Source of the DNA: JBAXQQ01 sp037131695
Lineage (GTDB): Bacteria; Armatimonadota; Hebobacteria; CAIYQO01
Assembly: GCA_964638715.1 (NCBI GenBank)
Contig: CAZWZF010000003.1
Coordinates: 1-64,000, forward strand
Reading direction: 5' to 3'
DNA length: 64,000 bases
The translations under genes were made by a program, and so were the position numbers. The notes under the pieces were generated by a model, which was not told where the DNA came from, ran no database searches, and worked only from the letters and a program-made list of their open reading frames with translations. Positions 33,772-42,128 of this stretch are shown in pieces (within the stretch, counting starts at the first letter, position 1; every line of letters starts with the position of its first letter).

Positions 33772-36303
33772 TTAATTTTGCATTGCAGAAATTGCTTCTG
33801 GTATTTCAGGCATGCTAACTTCTTTGCTGAATACCACTTTGTCATCTCGGTAATCAGCGTGAATAAGGTCGCCTTCTCGGAAGTTTCCTTGCAGCATTTC
33901 CTCTGCCAAGGTATCTTCCAGTAAGTGTTGAACAGCTCTACGTAATGGCCTTGCTCCGAGAGTTGGATTAAAACCTTCTTCACCTAATTTTGTAATTAAA
34001 TCGTCTGTTACTACCAAATCCATACCCTGGGATTTTAATTGTATACGCAATCTATCAATAAACAGGTAAACAATTTTCGCAATTTCTTCTTTCCCCAAGG
34101 GTTTAAATACAATAACATCATCTATTCTATTTAAGAATTCTGGCCTGAAAGTTTGTTTGAACTTATCAAGGATGATATCTTTCATGCGGCTGTAAGTATT
34201 ATGGACATTTTGCTCAGCATCGGATAAGAAGCCTATACCGCGTCCGAGATCCATAGAACTGGTACCAACATTTGATGTCATAATAATGACAGTATTTCGG
34301 AAATCTACCTGACGACCTTGGCTATCAGTTAATCGTCCATCTTCAAGAACTTGCAACAATATATTGAAAACTTCAGGATGTGCTTTTTCGATTTCATCCA
34401 GCAGCACCACTGAATAAGGACGTCGCCGCACTTTTTCAGTCAACTGACCGCCATCTTCAAATCCAACATAACCCGGAGGCGCACCCATCAGGCGCGATAC
34501 CGCAAATCTCTCCATATATTCTGACATATCTACACGAATCATTGCATCTTCATTGCCGAAAAGAAATTCAGCCAAGGTTCGGGCAAGTTCAGTTTTGCCA
34601 ACTCCGGTAGGCCCGAGAAATATGAATGAACCAATAGGGCGTTTGGGGTCTTTTAATCCGGCACGCCCGCGTCTCACGGCCCTTGCTACAGCAGTAATAG
34701 CTTCCGTTTGGCCTTTGACTCTGTTTTCCAACACTTCACCCATATTCAATAAACGAGTGCTTTCTTCTGCAGCAAGTTTTTGTACAGGTACTCCAGTCCA
34801 TAATGAAACGACATCAGCGATATCGCCTTCATCAACAACAGTCTTTATACCGCCACGATTCTTTTTCCATTCTTCTTCCATATCATGAGCTATTTCTTTC
34901 AATTTACGCATTTTTTCGCGCAACTCAAAATAGCGGTCATGATCTCTTTCATATGAAGATACTCCGCCGACTTCCTGCAGTTCATGAGCGGCATTATCCA
35001 AATCACGTCTCACTGTACGCAATTCTTCTGGAATAATCGATGATGCCAACCGAACTCTTGAGGCTGCTTCGTCCATTACATCAATTGCTTTGTCTGGCAG
35101 GAAACGATCTGTTATATACCGGTCAGCCAAATTAACAGCAAGATGCAATGCTTCGTCAGTAATCGCAACTGAATGGTGCTCTTCATATCGCTGTCGCAGA
35201 CCTTTAAGAATCTCGATAGATTCGGTTAATCCAGGTTGTTCCACGATAATCGGTTGGAACCGGCGTTCCAATGCCGGGTCTTTTTCAACATATTTTTTAA
35301 ATTCATTCAGAGTGGTAGCACCGATGCATTGCAGTTCACCGCGCGCAAGTGAAGGCTTCAGAATATTTGATGCATCAATGGCACCTTCAGCCGCACCAGC
35401 GCCAACAACAGTATGTAATTCATCAATAAAGAGAATTATTTCACCTGATGCTTTTCTGATTTCATCCATCACACGCTTCATTCTTTCTTCAAATTCGCCC
35501 CGGTACTTTGTACCTGCGACTAATCCCGGCAAATCTAAAGCTACTACGCGTTTACCGAATAGCAATTCTGGAACATCCTTACTTGTTATTCTTTGAGCCA
35601 GACCTTCTACTATAGCTGTTTTTCCGACTCCCGGTTCACCAATGAGAATCGGGTTATTTTTTGTACGCCTGCTTAATATTTGTATAACACGCTGAATCTC
35701 TTTCGCTCTTCCTATAACCGGGTCAAGTAATCCTTCGGATGCCATGCGGGTTAAATCACGGCTGAAATTATCAAGTGTTTGTGTATTACTGCGGGTTTTA
35801 GATGATGGCGCGGCGGTGCTTGATCCGCCAAGATAATTTAATACTTCTTTGCGCAGACGTTCAATATCAATACCAAGACCTTCCAATAATCTGACAGCTT
35901 TATTTACCGAACCACTTCCATCTCGAATTAGTCCAAGTAAAATATGTTCAGTATCAACAAAGTCGAGTAAACCAAGTTTTGGATTTAATTCGCGTGCTTC
36001 ATCCATAGCCTGTTCTAATGATTTTCTGGCCTTTGGACTGAGAGATAATCTATTTTGTTGGGTTGTTGGCGGAGTTTCCAAGGCACCGAGTTGCCGGTTT
36101 AATTCTGACCGTACTCTACCCAGGCTGACCCCGAGTCTTTCCAACACGCGGGCTGCAACACCTTCACCCTCGCGTACTAATCCAAGCAATAAGTGTTCTG
36201 TTCCTACAACACTCATTCCCAGTCGTTTTGCTTCTTCTTGTGCAAAATGTATAACCCTGGTAGCAGGGTTGGTAAATCGTTGCCACATATCGCCATCAGG
36301 CAT
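33772..36303 (-). CDS. clpC: ATP-dependent Clp protease ATPase subunit ClpC
   Basis: 843 residues from the ATG at 36303, supported by AGGTGA. ClpC unfolds proteins for ClpP. Two Clp_N repeats at the N-terminus ('VGTEHLLLGLVREGEGVAA', 'VDTEHILLGLIRDGSGS') are followed by AAA+ domain 1 with Walker A 'GEPGVGKTAIVEGL' and 'LFIDELHTVVGAG'. Next come a coiled middle domain (~415-480) and AAA+ domain 2 with 'GPTGVGKTELARTL' and 'DMSEYMERFAVSRLMGAPPG'. No clpP, ctsR or mcsAB is next to it, and no CtsR-like repeat is visible upstream. Confidence 0.96.
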   Translation of the reverse strand: MPDGDMWQRFTNPATRVIHFAQEEAKRLGMSVVGTEHLLLGLVREGEGVAARVLERLGVSLGRVRSELNRQLGALETPPTTQQNRLSLSPKARKSLEQAMDEARELNPKLGLLDFVDTEHILLGLIRDGSGSVNKAVRLLEGLGIDIERLRKEVLNYLGGSSTAAPSSKTRSNTQTLDNFSRDLTRMASEGLLDPVIGRAKEIQRVIQILSRRTKNNPILIGEPGVGKTAIVEGLAQRITSKDVPELLFGKRVVALDLPGLVAGTKYRGEFEERMKRVMDEIRKASGEIILFIDELHTVVGAGAAEGAIDASNILKPSLARGELQCIGATTLNEFKKYVEKDPALERRFQPIIVEQPGLTESIEILKGLRQRYEEHHSVAITDEALHLAVNLADRYITDRFLPDKAIDVMDEAASRVRLASSIIPEELRTVRRDLDNAAHELQEVGGVSSYERDHDRYFELREKMRKLKEIAHDMEEEWKKNRGGIKTVVDEGDIADVVSLWTGVPVQKLAAEESTRLLNMGEVLENRVKGQTEAITAVARAVRRGRAGLKDPKRPIGSFIFLGPTGVGKTELARTLAEFLFGNEDAMIRVDMSEYMERFAVSRLMGAPPGYVGFEDGGQLTEKVRRRPYSVVLLDEIEKAHPEVFNILLQVLEDGRLTDSQGRQVDFRNTVIIMTSNVGTSSMDLGRGIGFLSDAEQNVHNTYSRMKDIILDKFKQTFRPEFLNRIDDVIVFKPLGKEEIAKIVYLFIDRLRIQLKSQGMDLVVTDDLITKLGEEGFNPTLGARPLRRAVQHLLEDTLAEEMLQGNFREGDLIHADYRDDKVVFSKEVSMPEIPEAISAMQN

Positions 36304-36674
36304 ACAAATCACCTCACTTTCTTTCAAAAATTAATCTACTACTGTATAATACCCAGAAGTTGTAAAATACATTCAAATAAATTACAGTATATTTTAGAAT
36401 TATCAGATATATTATACCATTTTAACTTGTTACAAAGAAAGATTATATCAAAAGACTTACCGAAATTGTCCAGATATTGTTATAAAATAGTGAAATTTTA
36501 AAAATATATTAATAAATCTTGCATTTATTAATTAAAAGTTATATAATATTTTCAGCGATGTTATTCGTCCTCATTTATATTAAAATTCCCGATCTTTCTA
36601 TAAGTCGGTTTTCAGGTTAATGGTTGTAATAGTTTTTTAGCGATTACAATATATTGAAAAGAGTGAAGGTTGGC
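36304..36674. other. Divergent intergenic region clpC/guaA (371 nt)
   Basis: AT-rich region with no convincing gene. It holds the AGGTGA site of clpC at the left and a good guaA promoter at 36519-36547. Possible clpC -10 boxes lie on the minus strand at 36416-36411 (TATAAT) and 36351-36346 (TATTAT), but neither has a good -35. The guaA leader has a 7-bp hairpin TTGTAAT/ATTACAA (36624-36630 and 36643-36649). I see no known riboswitch core. Confidence 0.6.
36519..36547 (+). promoter_or_regulatory. Putative guaA promoter
   Basis: TTGCAT (36519-36524), a 17-nt spacer and a perfect TATAAT (36542-36547). Transcription from about 36554 would give a leader of roughly 120 nt before the ATG at 36675. 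Confidence 0.6.
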
Positions 36675-38252
36675 ATGAGTTCCCCAAAACAGTCTCCGCA
36701 TATTTCGCGGCCAGATGAAATTGTAATAGTATTAGACTTCGGTGCGCAATATAGTCAATTAATTGCACGCAGGATTCGAGAATGCAAAGTATATTGTGAA
36801 TTATTACCCTACGATACCTCTGCAGAGAAATTAGCGGCAATGAAACCGATTGGAATCGTATTCAGCGGTGGACCAGACAGTGTATATGAAGAAAATGCAC
36901 CTGAATGCGACCCGGAAATTTTTAACCTTGGAATACCAATTTTAGGTATTTGTTATGGTATGCAATATATGACGCGTGCCCTGGGTGGTAAAGTTGAAAG
37001 TTGCGAACGTCGTGAATATGGTCGAACTGAATTGCAGGTACTTGATGGTACTGATTTATTTACTGACCTGAACCCGCATTTGATTTGTTGGATGAGTCAT
37101 GGGGATATGGTATCGCAGCCGCCAGAAGGTTTCACCGTAACAGCAAAAACAGAGAATACTTTAGTTGCAGCAATGAGTGATTTGAAAAGAAACTTTTTTG
37201 GAGTTCAATTCCATCCTGAAGTAGTACATACTCCATGGGGTATTGATATCCTTCGGGTATTCTTATATCGCTATTGTAAATGTGAAGGCTTATGGACAAT
37301 GGCGAATTTTATCGCTCAATCCATAGTTGAGATTCGCGATGAAGTTGGCGACAGAAGAGTTGTTTGCGGCTTAAGCGGCGGTATTGATTCAGCGGTTACC
37401 GGAGCATTGGTGCACAGAGCTATCGGCGACCAGTTAACTTGTATTTTCGTTGACCATGGTTTGCTGAGAAAAGAGGAAGGCTCGCAAGTTGAGAAAGCGT
37501 TCCGTGATCATTTTAAAGCTAATCTAATTCACATGAAAGTTGAAGAAAGATTTCTTGCCAGGCTAAAAGGTGTAACAGACCCTGAACTTAAAAGAAAAGC
37601 AATTGGTCATGAGTTTATAGAAGTTTTCTCTGAAGAAGCAACGAAAATCGGCAATGTTGATTTCCTTGCTCAAGGAACTTTATATCCTGATATTGTTGAA
37701 AGTGGAACTGGTGCAGGTGGTGGTAAATCTGCTGTTATTAAATCGCACCATAATGTCGGCGGTTTACCTGAAAAAATGAATATGAAGTTGTTGGAACCAC
37801 TGCGGCATTTATTTAAAGATGAAGTAAGAAGACTTGCCGAAGAGTTGGAATTGCCCGATTCTATCACCTGGAGGATGCCTTTCCCAGGACCAGGTCTTGC
37901 CATTCGAATAATTGGTGAAGTAACAAAAGAAAGACTTGAAATTTTACGTGATGCAGATTATGTAATTGTAGATGAAATAAAGAAAGCCGGGTTATATCGC
38001 AAGTTATGGCAAGCATTCGCTGTTTTGCCGGTTATTATGAGTGTTGGTGTAATGGGCGACCACCGAACGTATGCTTACCCTATAATTTTACGAGCAGTAA
38101 CCAGCGAAGATGCAATGACTGCAGATTGGGCGAGACTACCCTATGAGGTAATCGAAAAGATAAGCAACAGGCTGATTAACGAAGTACAAGGCGTAAATAG
38201 ATTAGTTTATGATGTAACCAGCAAGCCGCCTGGAACTATCGAGTGGGAATGA
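36675..38252 (+). CDS. guaA: GMP synthase (glutamine-hydrolysing)
   Basis: 525 residues from the ATG at 36675, chosen for the GAAGG site just upstream. GuaA converts XMP to GMP. The amidotransferase domain has nucleophile Cys in 'PILGICYGMQYMTRALGG' and 'GVQFHPEVVHTPWG' (His-Glu). The ATP-pyrophosphatase domain has 'GLSGGIDSAVTGALV', and the C-terminal dimerisation domain has 'WRMPFPGPGLAIRIIGE' and ends 'SKPPGTIEWE'. It heads a guaA-hpt-rho run on the + strand, so two purine nucleotide genes are linked. Confidence 0.98.
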   Translation: MSSPKQSPHISRPDEIVIVLDFGAQYSQLIARRIRECKVYCELLPYDTSAEKLAAMKPIGIVFSGGPDSVYEENAPECDPEIFNLGIPILGICYGMQYMTRALGGKVESCERREYGRTELQVLDGTDLFTDLNPHLICWMSHGDMVSQPPEGFTVTAKTENTLVAAMSDLKRNFFGVQFHPEVVHTPWGIDILRVFLYRYCKCEGLWTMANFIAQSIVEIRDEVGDRRVVCGLSGGIDSAVTGALVHRAIGDQLTCIFVDHGLLRKEEGSQVEKAFRDHFKANLIHMKVEERFLARLKGVTDPELKRKAIGHEFIEVFSEEATKIGNVDFLAQGTLYPDIVESGTGAGGGKSAVIKSHHNVGGLPEKMNMKLLEPLRHLFKDEVRRLAEELELPDSITWRMPFPGPGLAIRIIGEVTKERLEILRDADYVIVDEIKKAGLYRKLWQAFAVLPVIMSVGVMGDHRTYAYPIILRAVTSEDAMTADWARLPYEVIEKISNRLINEVQGVNRLVYDVTSKPPGTIEWE

Positions 38253-38279
38253 CCCCACTTAAATACCGGAGAAGATAAG

Positions 38280-38846
38280 ATGCAATATAAAGATGATTTA
38301 AGCGAAATCCTGTATACAGAAGAAGCTATTGCTACCCGTGTGGCTGAATTGGGAGCAAAAATCTCACAAGATTATGCAGGAAAAGAAGTTGTTCTTGTTG
38401 GCGTATTAAATGGCGCTATGGTATTCATGGCAGACCTTATGCGCAGCATTAATGTACCGCTTTCAATGGATTTAGTAGCAATTTCAAGTTATGGTTCTTA
38501 TACACGTTCAAGCGGTGTGGTGAGAATCATGAAAGACCTTGACCACAGTGTAGAAAGCAAGCATGTATTAATTGTTGAAGATATTGTAGATACAGGCTTA
38601 ACATTAAATAAACTTATCGATCATTTACGTAATCGCAATCCTGCAAGCGTAAAAGTTGTAACTATGCTTAGCAAACCAAGCAGGCACATGGTTAAAGCAC
38701 ATATTGATTATCTCGGATTCGAGGTTCCCGATGAATTTGTTGTCGGATATGGACTCGATTTTGCAGGGCGATATCGCAATTTGCCATGCATAGCTGTATT
38801 AAAACCGGAAATATATGCCGGTTCAGATACACCCCCTAATTTATAA
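38280..38846 (+). CDS. hpt: Hypoxanthine(-guanine) phosphoribosyltransferase
   Basis: 188 residues. It salvages hypoxanthine/guanine with PRPP. Motifs: 'VLVGVLNGAMVFMADLMR', the PRPP-binding 'VLIVEDIVDTGLTLNKL', and 'VPDEFVVGYGLDFAGRYRNL' near the end, typical of the family. It is 27 nt after guaA with a GGAGAAG site, and 24 nt before rho. The sister enzyme in most bacteria sits with tilS and ftsH; here it is grouped with guaA. Confidence 0.96.
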   Translation: MQYKDDLSEILYTEEAIATRVAELGAKISQDYAGKEVVLVGVLNGAMVFMADLMRSINVPLSMDLVAISSYGSYTRSSGVVRIMKDLDHSVESKHVLIVEDIVDTGLTLNKLIDHLRNRNPASVKVVTMLSKPSRHMVKAHIDYLGFEVPDEFVVGYGLDFAGRYRNLPCIAVLKPEIYAGSDTPPNL

Positions 38847-38870
38847 ACTCCAATTCAACAGGCGGTCCAC

Positions 38871-40226
38871 ATGAGACGACGTGTTTACACACCCGAAGAA
38901 CAAACATCTGAAGAGATTCAGGCAAAAGAAAGAGCGAACTTTGACATTGCCGAATTAGAAGCTAAAACATTAGCTGAACTTCAGGTAATCGCAAGAGAAC
39001 TGGGATTAGCTGATATTTCCAGATTGAAAAAGCATGACTTGGCTATACGCATTAAGCAGGCACATGCTGAAAAAAGCGGTTTGACTTTCAAAACTGGAAT
39101 TCTTGAGATGTTGCCAGATGGCTTTGGTTTCCTTCGTGTTCAAGGCTTTTTGTCATCTCTTGATGATGTATATGTATCACAATCACAGATTAAGAGATTT
39201 AATTTGCGCACTGGTGATACTGTAACCGGTGCAGTCAGACCTCCGAAAGATTCTGAACGATATTATTCTTTACTGAGAATAGAATATATCAACAGTTTTG
39301 ACCCGGAAATGGCAAAGACAAGAATCAATTTTGATGATTTAACTCCTATTTTCCCATTAGAGCGGTTGAAATTAGAAACTCTGAATCCTAAAAATTATTC
39401 AGGTCGTGTTATTGACTTGATTGCCCCTATTGGTAAAGGTCAGCGTGGAATTATCGTTGCTCCTCCAAAAGCTGGTAAAACCACACTACTAAAATCAATT
39501 GCAAACAGCATTACTGAAAATAATCCTGAAGTTCATTTGATGATATTATTAATTGATGAGCGTCCAGAAGAAGTTACTGATATTAAAAGGTCTGTAAATG
39601 GTGAAGTCGCTTATTCAACCTTTGACGAATTACCTGAAAATCACATGAAAGTACAAGAAATGGTACTGGAAAGAGCCAAACGATTAGTTGAAATGGGCAA
39701 GGATGTGGTAGTTCTTCTCGATTCATTAACTCGTTTGTCCCGTGCATCAAACCTTACTGTTACCCCGAGTGGCCGTACTTTATCAGGTGGTTTAGATCCG
39801 AGTGCATTATATCGTCCTAAAAGATTTTTTGGTGCAGCAAGAAATATTGAAAATGGCGGCTCATTAACAATTATCGCGACTTGTCTGGTTGATACCGGAA
39901 GTAGAATGGATGATGCTATCTTTGAAGAATTCAAAGCAACTGGAAATATGGAATTAGTGCTTGACAGAGGCTTATCTGAAAAGAGAATCTTCCCCGCAAT
40001 TGATGTTAAAAAGTCAGGTACTCGACGTGAAGAGTTGTTATTGACAGAAGAAGAATTACGCAAAGTATGGCATTTGCGCCGTATGTTTAATTCAATCGAA
40101 AATGATCGCGCCGCATCAGCAACAGAAGTGCTGCTTGCAGGTATGAGCAAAACTAATTCTAATAAAGATTTCCTTATCTTCCTTGAAAAAGAATTAGGTG
40201 CTACTCGCGGTGGTTCATCAAGTTAG
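38871..40226 (+). CDS. rho: Transcription termination factor Rho
   Basis: 451 residues. Rho is an RNA-dependent ATPase hexamer that ends transcription. The N-terminal helical Rho_N domain is 'KTLAELQVIARELGLADISR'. A cold-shock RNA-binding domain follows ('GILEMLPDGFGFLRV', 'DVYVSQSQIKRFNLRTGD'). The ATPase core has Walker A 'APPKAGKTTLLKS', 'LLIDERPEEVTDI' and 'VVVLLDSLTRLSRA'. The C-terminal Q/R loop region 'PKRFFGAARNIENGGSLTII' is intact. It is followed by an intrinsic terminator. Confidence 0.98.
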   Translation: MRRRVYTPEEQTSEEIQAKERANFDIAELEAKTLAELQVIARELGLADISRLKKHDLAIRIKQAHAEKSGLTFKTGILEMLPDGFGFLRVQGFLSSLDDVYVSQSQIKRFNLRTGDTVTGAVRPPKDSERYYSLLRIEYINSFDPEMAKTRINFDDLTPIFPLERLKLETLNPKNYSGRVIDLIAPIGKGQRGIIVAPPKAGKTTLLKSIANSITENNPEVHLMILLIDERPEEVTDIKRSVNGEVAYSTFDELPENHMKVQEMVLERAKRLVEMGKDVVVLLDSLTRLSRASNLTVTPSGRTLSGGLDPSALYRPKRFFGAARNIENGGSLTIIATCLVDTGSRMDDAIFEEFKATGNMELVLDRGLSEKRIFPAIDVKKSGTRREELLLTEEELRKVWHLRRMFNSIENDRAASATEVLLAGMSKTNSNKDFLIFLEKELGATRGGSSS

Positions 40227-40233
40227 TTAAATT

Positions 40234-40265
40234 AACCGGTTGGCTGATGCTGGCCGGTTTTTTTT
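40234..40265 (+). terminator. Intrinsic terminator after rho
   Basis: AACCGG (40234-40239) pairs with CCGGTT (40254-40259) and is followed by eight T (40258-40265). It separates the guaA-hpt-rho unit from the next gene. Confidence 0.8.
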
Positions 40266-40274
40266 ATAAAAAAT

Positions 40275-40691
40275 ATGGCTTTAATACCTGTATCATCTGT
40301 GTCTATGCTTAACAGCAATGAAGAAGAGCACTTGAAGATTAACATGGTGCTCACGGATGATCGTGACCGTATTCTACATATTTCTGTTGGACCATGTGAA
40401 GCAAAAGTATTAACTATGGCTATGGATCATGAGGAATTCCCGCGCCCATTAACTCACAACTTAATGTTAAGTCTGATTCAGGAGTGTGGTTACACAATAA
40501 ACAGGGTTGTGATAGATGATTTTTCCAATAGTATTTATTTTTCGCGATTAGTTCTTGTTAATGAAAACGAACCGGCTATTTATCTTGATTGCCGCCCCAG
40601 TGATGCTGTTATATTAGCACTTTTAAATGACGCTCCAATATTTGCTGAAGAAACGATGTTTGATAATGATGATATAGGGACGGCAGGATAA
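40275..40691 (+). CDS. Bifunctional nuclease family protein (DUF151)
   Basis: 138 residues. It contains the family's 'LHISVGPCEAKVLTMAMDHE', 'RPLTHNLMLSLIQECGYTIN', 'RVVIDDFSNSIYFSRL' and the diagnostic 'YLDCRPSDAVILALLNDAPI'. Members have been reported to have DNase and RNase activity, and in mycobacteria and plants are linked to stress responses. The gene follows the rho terminator and lacks a visible ribosome-binding site; a TATAAA lies five bases before the ATG. It converges with argD. Confidence 0.92.
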   Translation: MALIPVSSVSMLNSNEEEHLKINMVLTDDRDRILHISVGPCEAKVLTMAMDHEEFPRPLTHNLMLSLIQECGYTINRVVIDDFSNSIYFSRLVLVNENEPAIYLDCRPSDAVILALLNDAPIFAEETMFDNDDIGTAG

Positions 40692-40709
40692 TCCACCATC
40701 CCATTTTTC

Positions 40710-41888
40710 TTATATAGATTTGCTGAGTATTTCTATCATCAGATCTATTTCTTCTGTAGACGTTAATAAGGAAGGCATAAACCTTAGAGTATCTGGACGT
40801 GGCGCGTTTAATATCAACCCGTTTTCCATAACTTTTTTAACTATTTCAGATGCATTGTTATCACCGGTATTTAATGCCTGCAGCATTCCTTTGCCGCGAA
40901 CTTCGCCTAAATCGAACTTTACCGATATTTCATTTAATTTCTTAGTCAGGTATTCACTTCTAATTATTAAATCATCAAAAAATCCTGGGGCGGTTAGTAA
41001 ATCAATCACAGCTATACCTACAGCGGTCATTAACGGATTCCCATTATAGGTTCCACCTTGTTCACCTGCATCAAAACAAGAAACTTCTTTAGTAGCCAAT
41101 AATGCGGCCAGTGGTACACCCGCGCCAATACCTTTGCCAAGAGTCATGATATCTGGTGAAACGGCTGACCATTCATAACCAAACAGTTTACCAGTTCGTC
41201 CCATGCCAGTTTGTACTTCATCAACAATTAGCAGAAGTCCATTATCTGTAGTTAATTTCCGCAAAGCCTGCATATATTCATTAGTGGCAGGAATTACTCC
41301 TGCTTCACCCTGAATAGGTTCTAACATCACTGCAACTGTTTTATCGTTAATTAATGCTTTTACAGATTCTATATCATTGATATTGGCTTTTTTGAAACCT
41401 GGCACTTTTGGTTCAAACATAGGTTCGAATTGCACCTTGCCAGACGCACTCATAGTTGCCAGCGTTCTTCCATGAAATGAATGATCTAAAGTAATGATTT
41501 CATAAGCGCCATTTCTATTTAATTGCCCCCATTTTCTTGCTAATTTAATTGCACCTTCATTAGCTTCAGCACCACTATTGGCAAAGAAAACTTTATCAAA
41601 AACAGAGTTATTCACTAATTTCGTTGCCAAATCTATCATAGGTTTATTGTAATATGCAGGACTGGGGTTAATTAGTGTGCTGACTTGTTCAGTAACAGCA
41701 TTAACTACTGCAGGATGACAATGTCCAAGGCAATTTACAGCCCAACCTTGAATGAAATCGAGATATTTTTTTTCATTATTATCCCATAACCACGATCCTT
41801 CGCCGCGAGTCATGGCAATCAACGGGCGGTCTACTATATACATAATCGGGTCGATATCAGGTGATGATAATTTAAATTTCGTGTTCAC
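40710..41888 (-). CDS. argD: Acetylornithine aminotransferase ArgD
   Basis: 392 residues. It is a class III PLP aminotransferase that converts N-acetylglutamate semialdehyde to N-acetylornithine in arginine synthesis; many members also act on N-succinyl-DAP in lysine synthesis. Landmarks are 'LDFIQGWAVNCLGHCHPAVV', 'VFFANSGAEANEGAIKLAR', 'LLIVDEVQTGMGRTGKLFGY' and the PLP-Lys in 'IMTLGKGIGAGVPL'. The start is GTG with AAAGGAGAG upstream. It is preceded by a leader with its own promoter, a mini-ORF and a terminator, suggesting attenuation. No other arg gene is adjacent. Confidence 0.92.
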   Translation of the reverse strand: MNTKFKLSSPDIDPIMYIVDRPLIAMTRGEGSWLWDNNEKKYLDFIQGWAVNCLGHCHPAVVNAVTEQVSTLINPSPAYYNKPMIDLATKLVNNSVFDKVFFANSGAEANEGAIKLARKWGQLNRNGAYEIITLDHSFHGRTLATMSASGKVQFEPMFEPKVPGFKKANINDIESVKALINDKTVAVMLEPIQGEAGVIPATNEYMQALRKLTTDNGLLLIVDEVQTGMGRTGKLFGYEWSAVSPDIMTLGKGIGAGVPLAALLATKEVSCFDAGEQGGTYNGNPLMTAVGIAVIDLLTAPGFFDDLIIRSEYLTKKLNEISVKFDLGEVRGKGMLQALNTGDNNASEIVKKVMENGLILNAPRPDTLRFMPSLLTSTEEIDLMIEILSKSI

Positions 41889-41900
41889 AGTTCTCTCCTT

Positions 41901-41939
41901 TAAAAAAAATAAAAGCCTCTTCGGTTTCAGGAAAGAGGC
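41901..41939 (-). terminator. Intrinsic terminator in the argD leader (candidate attenuator)
   Basis: On the minus strand, GCCTCTT (41939-41933) pairs with AAGAGGC (41921-41915) over an 11-nt loop. TTTTATTTTTTTT follows, ending just before the argD ribosome-binding site. No minus-strand gene lies upstream that it could serve, so it probably stops transcripts begun at the leader promoter. An upstream CGGTCAG can pair with CTGAAACCG as a competing stem. Confidence 0.75.
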
Positions 41940-41984
41940 AATTAACTTAATTCTGACCGGATAATTTAATCAAGCAGTATATGT

Positions 41985-42020
41985 TTACTGTAATTTATTT
42001 TTACGTAATTTAGTTTCCAT
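41985..42020 (-). CDS. Candidate 11-residue leader peptide upstream of argD
   Basis: ATG at 42020 opens an 11-codon frame (METKLRKNKLQ, stop TAA), with three Lys and one Arg. Its ATG lies 6 nt past a -10 box, so it would be the first codon of a leaderless transcript. The stop lies 46 nt before the attenuator stem. It is too short to be proven coding by composition; the position and residue content are the only support. Confidence 0.4.
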   Translation of the reverse strand: METKLRKNKLQ

Positions 42021-42026
42021 GCAGAT

Positions 42027-42055
42027 AGTTTAGGTAGAAATTTTAGTTATGTCAA
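42027..42055 (-). promoter_or_regulatory. Putative argD leader promoter
   Basis: On the minus strand, a perfect TTGACA (42055-42050), a 17-nt spacer and TAAACT (42032-42027). The predicted start is 42020, the A of the mini-ORF ATG. It overlaps the divergent region upstream of the 5'-nucleotidase gene. Confidence 0.65.
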
Positions 42056-42078
42056 TGATTTTCATTCATAATTTTTGA

Positions 42079-42107
42079 TTGCATCTAAATAGAAAATTCT
42101 GTAAAAT
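42079..42107 (+). promoter_or_regulatory. Putative promoter of the 5'-nucleotidase family gene
   Basis: TTGCAT (42079-42084), a 17-nt spacer and TAAAAT (42102-42107). Transcription from about 42114 would leave a 15-nt leader containing TTGAGG. Confidence 0.55.
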
Positions 42108-42128
42108 ACAAATGTTGAGGTAATATTA

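Noticed and set aside
35090..35596. Long open antisense frame (168 codons) opposite clpC
   Set aside because: It lies wholly inside the strongly conserved clpC gene, has no ribosome-binding site and reads like a complement artefact. The same applies to long antisense frames opposite rho (39641-40150), ftsY (53622-54098) and the clpC start (35849-36334).
36304..36430. CtsR or CIRCE element in front of clpC
   Set aside because: No AGGTCAAA-type direct repeat and no CIRCE inverted repeat could be found. Control of clpC is unresolved.
36554..36674. Purine riboswitch upstream of guaA
   Set aside because: The conserved three-way-junction residues of the purine riboswitch are not present; only simple hairpins are seen.
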